In this document: positions 21,724 to 30,510 of the stretch, in pieces
How the letters are laid out: every line of letters begins with the position of its first letter
Numbering within the stretch: position 1 is the stretch's first letter
Source: Corynebacterium qintianiae
GTDB taxonomy: Bacteria > Actinomycetota > Actinomycetes > Mycobacteriales > Mycobacteriaceae
NCBI RefSeq assembly: GCF_011038645.2
Contig: NZ_CP064955.1
Coordinates: forward strand, 1,426,001-1,490,000
DNA: 64,000 bases
Direction of reading: 5' to 3'
Program-made: the position numbers and the translations under genes
Notes under the pieces: generated by a model
Told to the model about the DNA's origin: nothing
Seen by the model: the letters and a program-made list of their open reading frames with translations, nothing else
Database searches by the model: none

Positions 21724-23133
21724 GTGGTTTCAGCAATTGCTGCACATGGCGTGACGGTGACGGCTGAGGGCTCCGCGCTCGTACTGCACCCGTCGGCCCT
21801 GTCGGCAGCGTTATCGGGTTCGTCCGAGGACGTGCGCATCGAGGCCGCGTCGGTGACCGGCGTGAGTGTGACGGAGGTAGACCCTTGGCGCGGCGCCTCC
21901 TGCGCGGTCACCCATAAGGAGGGTGTGCAGGTGGTGCGGTTCGCGCCCGGTGACACCTCCGGCCCCGTGCAGCTGGAGGCGCTTATCGACGCCGCCCGGC
22001 GCGGCGAGGCGCCCGCCCCATCCTCCCCGGCGGATCAGGGTACCGGTATTTCGGGGTTCGACTTCGTCGGATTCGACGTGGAGACCGCGAACCCCGCATG
22101 GGGCTCCATTTGCCAGATCGGCCTGGTGAAGGTCATCGGCGGCGAGGAAGTTGAACGCGCCTCGTGGCTGTGCACTCCCCCTCCCGGGCTCGAGGATTTC
22201 GACCCCTACAACGTCTCCATCCACGGGATCTCAGCAGATGCCGTGGCGGGTGCCCCGCCAGTGGCGCAGCGGGTGGATGAGCTCGTCGAGTTCGTCGGGG
22301 ATTTGCCGCTGGTGGCTCACAACGCACAGTTCGACGCCACCGCGCTGCGAGACGCCTGCCGGGCGGTCGGCCGCGCGATCCCGACCGTCATGTTCGCGTG
22401 CACGTTGGCGCAGGCCCGGGCCGTGAAGCTGGACGTGGCCAATCACCGTCTGCCCACCCTCGCCAAGCATTTCGGCGTCGCCTTGGATAACCACCACGAC
22501 GCGTGCGAGGACGCCGCAGCATGCGCCGGCATCATGATCGGCCTAGCGCGCGAGGCCGGGCACGAGGGCAGCCTCATGAACTTCGTCCACTCCACGGGAT
22601 TCTCCCTTGGTGTAATTGGTGAGCAGCGGGTCACGCCCGTGTTGCGCGACCGCTCCGGCGCAACGAGGGCCATGCAAGCGAAGCTGGCCGGAGAGGGCGT
22701 AGTTACGCCCCGCGGAAGCAACCAACACGAGTCGCCGGTACCGGCGGGCGAGCCAGAGCCGGGACCCGCCCAGCAGGAGTCCGCCCGCCGTGGCCCCGCG
22801 CCGTGGCAGTCGGTGGCGACACCGGACTCTATTCCGGACCCGAACCCGAAGGCTGATCCCAACTCCCCGCTGTACGGCCACAATGTCACCCTCACCGGTG
22901 AGTTCGAGCCCTTTGACAAGGGCACGTTGTGGTCTGGCATCGCCGAGCAGGGTGGCCAGGTGGGCAAGAACGTGACCAAGAAGACGACCATCCTGGTCAC
23001 CGGGGAATGGGCGACGATGACGTCGAAGGAGAAGCGGGCCCGCGAATTGATGGACAAGGGCCAGGAGATCGACATCTGGACTGCAGAGCGTCTTCTGTCC
23101 GTTCTGGGGCTGGACGAGCAACCTCCGTTTTAG
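21724..23133 (+). CDS. DnaQ-type 3'-5' exonuclease with N-terminal PH-like and C-terminal BRCT domains
   Basis: A 469-residue multidomain protein. Residues 5-92 resemble the PH-like DUF4429 fold. A DnaQ/epsilon-type exonuclease follows, with DxE in FVGFDVETANP (D118, E120), VAHNAQFD and a HHDACEDA Exo III motif. A Pro-rich linker (about 330-380) leads to a BRCT-like domain (YGHNVTLTGEF to DIWTAERLLSVLG). It probably trims DNA or RNA in repair, guided by the BRCT domain. The GTG start has AAGGAG upstream, 20 bases after glgX, so the two may be co-transcribed despite unrelated functions. Confidence 0.85.
   Translation: MVSAIAAHGVTVTAEGSALVLHPSALSAALSGSSEDVRIEAASVTGVSVTEVDPWRGASCAVTHKEGVQVVRFAPGDTSGPVQLEALIDAARRGEAPAPSSPADQGTGISGFDFVGFDVETANPAWGSICQIGLVKVIGGEEVERASWLCTPPPGLEDFDPYNVSIHGISADAVAGAPPVAQRVDELVEFVGDLPLVAHNAQFDATALRDACRAVGRAIPTVMFACTLAQARAVKLDVANHRLPTLAKHFGVALDNHHDACEDAAACAGIMIGLAREAGHEGSLMNFVHSTGFSLGVIGEQRVTPVLRDRSGATRAMQAKLAGEGVVTPRGSNQHESPVPAGEPEPGPAQQESARRGPAPWQSVATPDSIPDPNPKADPNSPLYGHNVTLTGEFEPFDKGTLWSGIAEQGGQVGKNVTKKTTILVTGEWATMTSKEKRARELMDKGQEIDIWTAERLLSVLGLDEQPPF
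21981..21993 (-). repeat. Copy of over-represented 13-mer GGCGTCGAYAAGC
   Basis: Exact copy, T variant, in the exonuclease gene, read on the coding strand as CTT-ATC-GAC-GCC (Leu-Ile-Asp-Ala). Confidence 0.7.
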
Positions 23134-23170
23134 AGGGAACCGTCGGCGCCGCGAGGCAGTCTAAGTAGGC

Positions 23171-23773
23171 ATGCCAACTGTCATCGCCACCCGCGCGCCG
23201 CACGCTTCCGTCCATACTGCAGCGCCACTGGGTGATCTTTCCCTCAGCCTCGTCAGCCGCGCCGGGTTCCATAGCGGATCCCACCTGTGGCCGAGCCCGG
23301 CGTTCGGCTCGTCCACCGCCTACATCACGTTATCGCCCCAGCTGGCGTGCGTGCTTGTCGACGGCCAAGGGTGCCCGGCCAGCCACCAGCGAATCGGCGC
23401 GGCGGGACGCAGCGTGCACGAGGCGTGGAACACGGCCGCGCGCACCGTCGTCGCTGAGGCTGTCTCCGACGGCCGCGCCGAATTTTGGGTGCGCGACGCC
23501 CGCCACGTGCTAGGTGTCGACGCCCCCCGAGGGCTGCAGCTGCGCGAAGACGGGATCGCGCCCGCCGCGTGGCTGTCCCACCCGCAGCTGTTCAGTATCG
23601 TCCACTCCCATTTTTCCCACGTGATGCGGCCCCGGCACGAGCTGGGGTACGTCACCCGGGACTTTCGGGAGCTGTTCGTGTTCGATGCTTCCGCCCGCTC
23701 CCTCGCCCGCCGGTTCCCGTCCGGCTGCGCGATGCGCTACTCGGTGGGTTTCCCGGTGGTGGAGTCGAACTGA
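23171..23773 (+). CDS. Protein of unknown function
   Basis: A 200-residue soluble protein that I cannot assign. Visible features are an N-terminal Ala/His-rich stretch, FHSGSHLWPSPAFGSSTAYITLSPQ, WVRDARHVLGVDAPRGLQLREDG and HSHFSHVMRPRHELGYVTRD. It has no signal peptide or membrane segment. Its size and codon use resemble its neighbours, so it is likely a real gene. It sits between the exonuclease gene and treY, 83 bases before the latter. Confidence 0.6.
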   Translation: MPTVIATRAPHASVHTAAPLGDLSLSLVSRAGFHSGSHLWPSPAFGSSTAYITLSPQLACVLVDGQGCPASHQRIGAAGRSVHEAWNTAARTVVAEAVSDGRAEFWVRDARHVLGVDAPRGLQLREDGIAPAAWLSHPQLFSIVHSHFSHVMRPRHELGYVTRDFRELFVFDASARSLARRFPSGCAMRYSVGFPVVESN

Positions 23774-23856
23774 GGCGCCGGGCTTAGGCGAAGATGATTA
23801 CGCTTGGAATGCGGAACTTGTCCGACCACCTATTTCCGAAAGCCCCAGGAGCACCG

Positions 23857-26409
23857 ATGCGACGCCCGATTACCTCGACCTACCGCCTCCAACTCCGTGG
23901 CCCCCACGCAGATCCGACGGGAAGGCAGTTCGGGTTCGCTGAGGCGGCGGAGCAAATCCCCTACCTTCGTTCCCTGGGAGTGTCGCACCTCTACCTCTCC
24001 CCGATATTCACGGCGGTTAAAGAGTCGAACCACAATTACGATGTCACCGACCCGACTGTGGTCAACCCCGAGCTCGGCGGCATTGATGGTCTGCGCGAGC
24101 TCTCTGCCGCCGCCCATGAGGCGGGCCTCGGCATCGTGCTCGACATCGTGCCCAACCACTTGGGAGTTGAGACGCCGCGGCTGAACCGCTGGTGGTGGGA
24201 TGTGCTGAAACTCGGACGGGCATCCGAATACGAGTCCTACTTCGACATCGACTGGCACGAGGACAACGGAGCAGATGGCCGCCTCGGTCTGCCCGTGCTC
24301 GGCGCGGAGGGCGACGAGGGCAAGTTCGAGCTTGTCCACCTCCCGGAGGTTGGCGAAGACGTTCTTAAATACTACGACAAGTACTTCCCGCTCGACCCGG
24401 AAAGCTACTCCTCGCTTGATGACGACCCTGTCGACGTCTACTCCCGGCAGCACTACCGCCTAATGTTTTGGCGCGACGGAGTCATCTCGTACCGCCGCTT
24501 CTTCTCCGTCAACGGCCTGGCGGGTATCCGCCAAGAGGATCCCCTGGTGTTCGAGCAGACGCACCGCATCCTGCGCCAGTTGATTGCGGAAGACCTCATC
24601 GACGGTATCCGCGTCGACCACCCGGACGGGTTGGCGGATCCTTTCGACTATCTCACCCGCCTGCGCGACCTGATCGGCGACGACCGCTGGTTGGTCGTGG
24701 AGAAGATCCTCGGCGTCAACGAGCCGCTGGATCCGCGGTTGGCCGTTGACGGCACGACTGGTTATGACGCCATGCGCGAGTTCGACGGTGTCTTCATCTC
24801 CCGCGAGTCCGAGGACGCGCTAAGCATGCTCGCCCTTCAGCAGTCCGGTTCGACATGGGACGAAGCTGCCATAGAGGCTGCGGAACACCAGCTCAAGCGC
24901 GATGTGGCATCCTCCGAGCTCGGTGCGGAGATCCGCAGGCTCACCCGTGCGATCCGCCGGGACAACTTCTCCACGGCCGGCCACACCGTCTCTGACGACG
25001 ACCTAACGACGACGGTCATCGAGCTGGTGGCCGCGATCCCCGTCTACCGCGCAGATTACATCTCCCTGTCGCGCATCACCTCCTCTGTGGTGGCAGAGAT
25101 GGCGCGCCGCTTCCCATCGCGCCGCGACGCCCTCGACCTCATCACTGCGGCGCTGCTGGCCAACAGCGAGGCCAAAACGCGCTTCGCGCAGGTCTGCGGC
25201 GCGGTGATGGCGAAGGGCGTAGAAGATACTCTGTTTTACCGCGCGTGCAGGCTCGTCGCGCTTCAGGAAGTCGGCGGCGCCCCCGGACGCTTCGGAGTCT
25301 CGGCCGCGGAGTTCCACCTCCTGCAGCAGGAGCGCGCGACCCTGTGGCCCCACGCGATGACATCGCTGACCACCCACGACACCAAACGCACGGAAGACAC
25401 CCGCGCCCGCATTATCGGGATCACTGAGACAGCGAGCGACTTCGCGGAACTCGTCCGCCAGGTTAACGCGATCGTGCCCCCGCCGGATTCCGCCACCGGG
25501 CACTTCCTCATCCAGAACATTGTGGGCGTGTGGCCGCACGACGGCGAGATCACGGAGTCCCTTCGCGAACGCCTGCACGACTACGCGATCAAGGCCGTGC
25601 GGGAAGCGGGCGTGAAAACGAGCTGGTTCGACCACGACCCGGGATTCGAGCAGGCTATCACCGACTGGATCGACGCCCTGTTGTTCGGCCCGGTTACTTC
25701 GGCGCTCACCTCGTTCGCCGGTCGCCTGCACAATGGCGCGATCCAGGTTTCCCTCGGCCGCAAAATGCTCCAACTTGTCGGCCCCGGCATTCCCGACACC
25801 TACCAGGGCCAGGAATACTTCGACCTGTCGCTAGTGGACCCAGACAACCGGCGTTTCGTGGACTACACCCGTCGCGCGCAGACTCTCGAGCAGTACCTCG
25901 ATTTCAAGTCCGGCACCGACCGCTCGCTGGCAGCGTATCTCGCGCTGGGCACGGAGAACAGCGCCGACGAGAGCGCTGAAGCCCAGGACATCCCCGGCCC
26001 ATCGCTGTACCCCCACCTGCCGCGCATTATTGACCGCGCCAAGCAGGCCGTTGTGCGGGAGGCGCTCATGCTCCGGCGCGAGTACCCGGACGTTTTCCTC
26101 TCCGGCGAGCACCAGCCCGTCTTCGGCGTGGGCGAGGCCGAGTGGCACCTTGTCGGCATCGCGCGCGGCGACGGGGACGTCCACGGTGCGGCTGGGCTAT
26201 CCGTCATAGCGCTCGCGACCCGCAGGCCACTACTTCTGGAGCGAAACGGCGGCTGGGGCAACACCACCGTCACCCTTCCGCGGGGCACGTGGGTGGACCG
26301 CATGTCAGGCCGTACCTACGAGGGCACCGTGCCTGTCGCAGACGTGTTGGGGGTCCTGCCCACCGCGTTGCTCGTCTCTTCTCGGCTCATCAACTCCGTC
26401 GCCTTGTAG
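23857..26409 (+). CDS. treY: Maltooligosyltrehalose synthase
   Basis: An 850-residue GH13 enzyme that converts the reducing-end alpha-1,4 bond of maltooligosaccharides to alpha,alpha-1,1, giving maltooligosyltrehalose. Motifs are STYRLQL at the N-terminus, YLSPI, NHNYDVTDP, DIVPNHLG, D254 in DGIRVDHPDGLADP, E282 in VVEKILG, and TTHDTKRTEDTRAR. TreZ, its partner enzyme, is encoded 2.3 kb downstream. ATG 23857 has AGGAG at seven bases and gives the family N-terminus; an earlier in-frame ATG at 23794 lacks both. An alarmone synthetase follows after eight bases. Confidence 0.96.
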   Translation: MRRPITSTYRLQLRGPHADPTGRQFGFAEAAEQIPYLRSLGVSHLYLSPIFTAVKESNHNYDVTDPTVVNPELGGIDGLRELSAAAHEAGLGIVLDIVPNHLGVETPRLNRWWWDVLKLGRASEYESYFDIDWHEDNGADGRLGLPVLGAEGDEGKFELVHLPEVGEDVLKYYDKYFPLDPESYSSLDDDPVDVYSRQHYRLMFWRDGVISYRRFFSVNGLAGIRQEDPLVFEQTHRILRQLIAEDLIDGIRVDHPDGLADPFDYLTRLRDLIGDDRWLVVEKILGVNEPLDPRLAVDGTTGYDAMREFDGVFISRESEDALSMLALQQSGSTWDEAAIEAAEHQLKRDVASSELGAEIRRLTRAIRRDNFSTAGHTVSDDDLTTTVIELVAAIPVYRADYISLSRITSSVVAEMARRFPSRRDALDLITAALLANSEAKTRFAQVCGAVMAKGVEDTLFYRACRLVALQEVGGAPGRFGVSAAEFHLLQQERATLWPHAMTSLTTHDTKRTEDTRARIIGITETASDFAELVRQVNAIVPPPDSATGHFLIQNIVGVWPHDGEITESLRERLHDYAIKAVREAGVKTSWFDHDPGFEQAITDWIDALLFGPVTSALTSFAGRLHNGAIQVSLGRKMLQLVGPGIPDTYQGQEYFDLSLVDPDNRRFVDYTRRAQTLEQYLDFKSGTDRSLAAYLALGTENSADESAEAQDIPGPSLYPHLPRIIDRAKQAVVREALMLRREYPDVFLSGEHQPVFGVGEAEWHLVGIARGDGDVHGAAGLSVIALATRRPLLLERNGGWGNTTVTLPRGTWVDRMSGRTYEGTVPVADVLGVLPTALLVSSRLINSVAL

Positions 26410-26417
26410 GGGTAGCC

Positions 26418-27422
26418 TTGACCCCCGTGAGAAAGGACACGATCGCGCGACTCGGTTCGACCTACCACGCATGGGTCAATGCGCACCCGGACGCGGCAAC
26501 GTCGTTTCAGCAGGCTCTGGTCGAGCTGCTCGGCGACGCCGGTGTCAACTTCGATCGCGTCGACGTGCGCATCAAATCGTGGCCGTCGCTCAAAGCGAAG
26601 GCCCGCAAGCAACGCGACGGCGAGCCGGTCTACCCCGACCCGTGGACAGACATCCGCGATGTTGTCGGGGCGAGGATTACGGTGCTGCACTCCACCGAGA
26701 TCCCAGCAGTGCTGACGCTGTTGGCGGACGAGTTCGAGGTTCTGCGCAGTGTCGATAAGGCTCAGGAGACCCGGGTGGCAGGCGGGTTCGGGTACGGCTC
26801 CCACCACGTCGTGTTGCGCGTGACAGAAAAGTCGGAAAACCTCGAGTCACACGTAGGCACCCAATTCGAGGTGCAAATCCGTACTGTGCTGCAGCACGCG
26901 TGGGCGGAGTTCGAGCACGACATCCGCTACAAGCGCTCCGGCGAGGCCCCCGATCCCCAGATCGATCGCGCCTTCACCCTCGCGGCCGGGCTCATCGAGC
27001 TCGCGGATCAGCAGTTCGACCAGATCGCCAGCATCAACAACCCGCAGCACACCGTGGACACGGCTGTCGACGCCGAGCTCGCCCCCGAAACCCTGCCGGG
27101 TGTGCTCACGGTTTTGCTCGGCAGCCGATTCCCCCTGTCACGCCCGGGCGACTACCGCTTCCTCATGGAACTTCTGCGGGCGCATGACATTGAGGCCGTC
27201 TCCTCGCTCGCGGAGCTGGTCAACTCTGCTGACTTGGAAGCGGTGGAGAACGTGATGAATTACGCTTTCGTGCCCGGCCAGGTCCGCATTATCGACGACA
27301 TCCTGCTCAACCGCTTCGGCACCGAGCACATCGAGCGCACCGCCGAGGCGGGCAACCGTCCCAAGCTGCGCCGCTCCCGCCTGGGGACCAGGCTCACAGC
27401 GCTGCGGGCGGGCGGGGACTGA
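26418..27422 (+). CDS. relS: Small alarmone synthetase (RelA/SpoT synthetase domain protein)
   Basis: A 334-residue protein with a (p)ppGpp synthetase domain and no HD hydrolase or TGS/ACT domains. Motifs seen are RIKSWPSLKAKARK for nucleotide binding, DIRDVVGARIT, FGYGSHHVVLR, and FEVQIRTVLQHAWAEFEHDIRYK with the family's E-x-Q and HAWAE. The C-terminal 150 residues are helical and lineage-specific. It resembles the second corynebacterial synthetase (RelS type); the symbol is by analogy. TTG 26418 has a GGGG ribosome-binding site; GTG 26427 is the alternative. It lies eight bases after treY, so trehalose synthesis and alarmone production may share a transcript. Confidence 0.85.
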   Translation: MTPVRKDTIARLGSTYHAWVNAHPDAATSFQQALVELLGDAGVNFDRVDVRIKSWPSLKAKARKQRDGEPVYPDPWTDIRDVVGARITVLHSTEIPAVLTLLADEFEVLRSVDKAQETRVAGGFGYGSHHVVLRVTEKSENLESHVGTQFEVQIRTVLQHAWAEFEHDIRYKRSGEAPDPQIDRAFTLAAGLIELADQQFDQIASINNPQHTVDTAVDAELAPETLPGVLTVLLGSRFPLSRPGDYRFLMELLRAHDIEAVSSLAELVNSADLEAVENVMNYAFVPGQVRIIDDILLNRFGTEHIERTAEAGNRPKLRRSRLGTRLTALRAGGD

Positions 27423-27431
27423 AGCACCGGA

Positions 27432-27809
27432 TTAGAACCCGCGCAGCCGGTCGATGGCGCGGCGGTCCTTTTTCGTGGGACGGCCGGCACCACGGTCGCG
27501 CACCGGTAGGGTGGCAAAGATGTCGCGCGGTGGCGGCGGCGGGGATTTGTCGACGTACATTGTGCGTGCGACCGGGGCGCCAACCCGCTTGCGCACGGTG
27601 CCAGTGACCTCGAACTCGAGGTAGCGGTGGTCCTTCCATACGCGCAGGTGGTCGCCCGGGACCACCTGCGCGGCAGGTTTAGCAGCGACGTCGTTGAGTT
27701 TGACGTGGCCGGCGCGTACGGCCTCTGCGGACTGAGAGCGGGTTTTGAAGATGCGCACCGCCCAAAGCCACACGTCGAGTCGGACGGGCGCGCCGTCGGA
27801 GTCTGACAT
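27432..27809 (-). CDS. S4-domain RNA-binding protein, Hsp15 type
   Basis: A 125-residue protein with an S4 RNA-binding domain at about residues 9-70 (VRLDVWLWAVRIFKTRSQSAEAVRAGHVKLN) and a basic C-terminal tail rich in Lys/Arg. Hsp15 binds free 50S subunits carrying stalled nascent chains; RqcP is a relative. It is convergent with the alarmone synthetase gene, and a small membrane protein gene precedes it by six bases on the same strand. Confidence 0.85.
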   Translation of the reverse strand: MSDSDGAPVRLDVWLWAVRIFKTRSQSAEAVRAGHVKLNDVAAKPAAQVVPGDHLRVWKDHRYLEFEVTGTVRKRVGAPVARTMYVDKSPPPPPRDIFATLPVRDRGAGRPTKKDRRAIDRLRGF

Positions 27810-27815
27810 GCGAAC

Positions 27816-28058
27816 CTAGTAGTTGTCCTGGTGGTTGATGATTTTCTGCACCTTGCTGTAGTTCATGTACCCCCCGACGACACCGATAATGAGGCCGAGG
27901 ATGAGGATGGTGAAGGAGAACGGCGAACCGAGCAAGAGGCCGAGGGCGACGCCACCGACCGCACCGCCACCGGCCCATGCCACGGCGTTGCGAGAGTATT
28001 TGCGCACAGCCTGCTTGCGCGCTTCGATCGGATTGTTCGGGCGGGGCTGCAAAGTCAT
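27816..28058 (-). CDS. Small membrane protein
   Basis: An 80-residue protein with a basic N-terminus (EARKQAVRKYSRNA) and two hydrophobic Gly-rich segments (about residues 27-44 and 46-65), ending in a polar tail. No family recognised. It lies nine bases after the YigZ gene and six before the S4 gene, in a three-gene unit. Confidence 0.6.
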   Translation of the reverse strand: MTLQPRPNNPIEARKQAVRKYSRNAVAWAGGGAVGGVALGLLLGSPFSFTILILGLIIGVVGGYMNYSKVQKIINHQDNY

Positions 28059-28067
28059 GGGCCAAGT

Positions 28068-28727
28068 TTAACCCCGCAGCTCCACCTCCACCCAGTCATG
28101 TCCGGCCGAGGCCGTTTCGCAGCTTCCGCGGGTGGCGGCGGCCAGGAGGGCGTCGACACGCTCGCGCTGTCCGGGCTCGAACGCGAGCGTGTAGTTCGCC
28201 AGAGAGTCGTACTCGATGCTGGCCACTTCGATGCCCGCGCGGCGCAACTCCGATTCGATTCGGCCGGCCTCGGCGTGCGGCAGAGACACAGTGGCTAGCT
28301 CCTTGACCTGGCGGCGCACGCGCGGCACGCGCTCGAGGGTGTCGGATACGGCGTTGGAGTAGGCGTGGACGAGCCCTCCAGCGCCGAGCTTCACCCCGCC
28401 GAAGTAGCGTGTGACCACCGCGGCGATGTCGCGCATGCCGGAGCCGCGCAGCACGTCGAGCATGGGAGTGCCCGCGGTGCCCGACGGCTCGCCGTCGTCG
28501 GAGGAGCGCTCCACCGGGTTAACCGCGCCGCCGTCGACAATGAACGCGCAACAGTGGTGGCGCGCGTCGGGGTAAGCGGCACGTGCCCGGTCGACGAGCC
28601 CGCGCGCCTCGCCCTCGTCACGCGCGCGGGCAATCCAGGTGATGAAGCGCGAGCGCTTGACCTCCAGCTCGTGGACGGTCGTGCCGCCGACGGCGGGTAG
28701 AACGTAGGACGTCGGGGTGCTTGGCAT
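28068..28727 (-). CDS. YigZ/IMPACT-family protein
   Basis: A 219-residue protein with the UPF0029 signature region (SSDDGEPSGTAGTPML, followed by VVTRYFGGVKLGAGGL) and a C-terminal ferredoxin-like domain. Bacterial YigZ is of uncertain function, and eukaryotic IMPACT links to translation control. ATG 28727 gives the family-like start. An in-frame ATG at 28760 would overlap the divergent treZ start, so I prefer 28727. With that choice only 31 bases separate the two divergent start codons. Confidence 0.8.
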   Translation of the reverse strand: MPSTPTSYVLPAVGGTTVHELEVKRSRFITWIARARDEGEARGLVDRARAAYPDARHHCCAFIVDGGAVNPVERSSDDGEPSGTAGTPMLDVLRGSGMRDIAAVVTRYFGGVKLGAGGLVHAYSNAVSDTLERVPRVRRQVKELATVSLPHAEAGRIESELRRAGIEVASIEYDSLANYTLAFEPGQRERVDALLAAATRGSCETASAGHDWVEVELRG

Positions 28728-28758
28728 GTCGGCTTCCGATGTTACTACTGTTGTTTGC

Positions 28759-30495
28759 ATGTCTTCATCCGCACAGTTCGAGGTCTGGGCACCATTCGCG
28801 CACGAGGTTCGCCTGGTTGTCAACGATTCAGAGCACCCGATGTCCGACGACCCGCACCGCAGCGGATGGTGGGTCATAGACCCCGATATCGTCGCGCCGT
28901 CGGCGGGCCAGCGCTACGCGTTCCGCCTTTTCGACGGCACCGACTGGTCCAAGCCCCTACCCGACCCGCGCACCCGCGCGCAGCCGGAGGGCGTGCACGG
29001 CAAGTCCGAGGTCGTTGACGCGGACTTCCCGTGGACGGACAGTGCCTGGAGGGGCCTGCACCTGCGCGGGCAGGTGATTTACGAGGTGCACGTGGGCACA
29101 TTTTCGGAGGCTGGGACGTTTGAGGGGGTCGCGGAGAAGCTCGACTACCTCCTCGAGCTGGGGGTGACCACCATCGAGCTCATGCCCGTCCAGCCGTTCG
29201 GCGGTGAGCGCAACTGGGGTTACGACGGCGTCGATTGGTTCGCCGTCCAAGACTCCTACGGTGGGCCGCTCGGCCTGAAAAAGCTTGTCGACGCCGCGCA
29301 CGCCAAGGGCCTCGCCGTCTTCCTCGACGTGGTGTACAACCACTTCGGACCCGACGGCAACTACAACGGCATGTTCGGTCCCTACCTGACGGCCGGGCAC
29401 ACCGACTGGGGTGACGTGGTTAACTTGTCGGGCCCCGCGTCCGACGAGGTGCGCGCCTTCATCCTCGATGCCGTGCGCCAGTGGCTCGACGAGTTCCACA
29501 TCGACGGCCTGCGTCTCGACGCGGTCCACGCCTACGACGACCGCCGCGCCTTCTCCATCATGGAGGAAATCCGCCGAGTCTCGGACTCGGTCGCCGAGAA
29601 GACCGGTATTCCCCGCACCATCATCGGGGAGACCGACCAGAACGACCCCCGCATTGTCAACGACGAGTCCGTCGGCGGTTACGGGCTGTCCGCGCAGTGG
29701 CTTGACGACATCCACCACTGCATCCACACCCTCGTCAGCGGCGAGCGTCAGGCGTACTACGTGGACTTCGGCACTGTCGAAATCCTCGCCGACACGTTGC
29801 GCCACGCCTACCGCTTCCGCGACACGTGGTCGGAGTACCGCCGCCGCACCCACGGTCGGCCGCTGGACCTGGCCGCAATCGGACCGTGGCGGATGATCAC
29901 CTACACCACCACCCACGACCAGACGGGCAACCGGGCCGCCGGCGACCGGCCGTCGCAAAGCCTCACGCCCACCCAGCAGGTGCTCAAGGCCGCGGTGGTG
30001 CTCTGCTCGCCGTTTACCCCGATGCTGTTCATGGGCGAAGAGTTCGGGGCGCGCACCCCCTTCCCCTTCTTCTGCTCGCACACCGACGACGAACTCAATC
30101 GCCTGACCCGCGAGGGCCGCTTCCACGAGTTCGCCCGCCTGGGATGGAACCCCGATGAGGTTGCCGACCCCTCCGACCCGGAAACCTACGCGTCGGCGAA
30201 GCTGTCGTGGGAGTTCGACCGCGACCAGGACGAGATCTTCGAGGCCTACCAGGCCCTTCTCGGCCTGCGCGAGCAGTACAACTTCGCTCGCGAGGACCTG
30301 CGCGAGCTGCAGGTGGAAAACTCAGACACGTGGCTGACCATGGGCTACGAGGACGTCGTGCTCGCCGCGAACTTCAGCGCTGAGACCGTGACCGTGCCGG
30401 TGGGCGGCACTCTCCTCTACTCCTTCGGGGACCCCGAGGTCGCAGCGGAGTCCACGACGCTGGGCCCCTGGGGTTTCGCGCTCATCGAGCGCTAG
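28759..30495 (+). CDS. treZ: Maltooligosyltrehalose trehalohydrolase
   Basis: A 578-residue GH13 enzyme that cleaves trehalose from the end of maltooligosyltrehalose made by TreY. An N-terminal CBM48-like domain begins FEVWAPFAHEV. Barrel motifs are YEVHVGTFS, NWGYDGVDWFAV, DVVYNHFGPDGNY, D254 in IDGLRLDAVHA, E291 in IIGETDQNDPR, and YTTTHDQTGNRA. ATG 28759 matches the family start and has no ribosome-binding site; ATG 28726 in the same frame is possible with a weak one. Head-to-head with the YigZ gene. Confidence 0.95.
   Translation: MSSSAQFEVWAPFAHEVRLVVNDSEHPMSDDPHRSGWWVIDPDIVAPSAGQRYAFRLFDGTDWSKPLPDPRTRAQPEGVHGKSEVVDADFPWTDSAWRGLHLRGQVIYEVHVGTFSEAGTFEGVAEKLDYLLELGVTTIELMPVQPFGGERNWGYDGVDWFAVQDSYGGPLGLKKLVDAAHAKGLAVFLDVVYNHFGPDGNYNGMFGPYLTAGHTDWGDVVNLSGPASDEVRAFILDAVRQWLDEFHIDGLRLDAVHAYDDRRAFSIMEEIRRVSDSVAEKTGIPRTIIGETDQNDPRIVNDESVGGYGLSAQWLDDIHHCIHTLVSGERQAYYVDFGTVEILADTLRHAYRFRDTWSEYRRRTHGRPLDLAAIGPWRMITYTTTHDQTGNRAAGDRPSQSLTPTQQVLKAAVVLCSPFTPMLFMGEEFGARTPFPFFCSHTDDELNRLTREGRFHEFARLGWNPDEVADPSDPETYASAKLSWEFDRDQDEIFEAYQALLGLREQYNFAREDLRELQVENSDTWLTMGYEDVVLAANFSAETVTVPVGGTLLYSFGDPEVAAESTTLGPWGFALIER
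29283..29295 (-). repeat. Copy of over-represented 13-mer GGCGTCGAYAAGC
   Basis: Exact copy, C variant, in treZ, read on the coding strand as CTT-GTC-GAC-GCC (Leu-Val-Asp-Ala). Confidence 0.65.
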
Positions 30496-30510
30496 GCTCG
30501 TCCCGTCGGC

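Noticed and set aside
23794-23856. Upstream ATG start for treY
   Set aside because: It would add 21 residues with no family similarity and has no ribosome-binding site, whereas ATG 23857 has AGGAG at the right distance and begins the conserved STYRLQL region.
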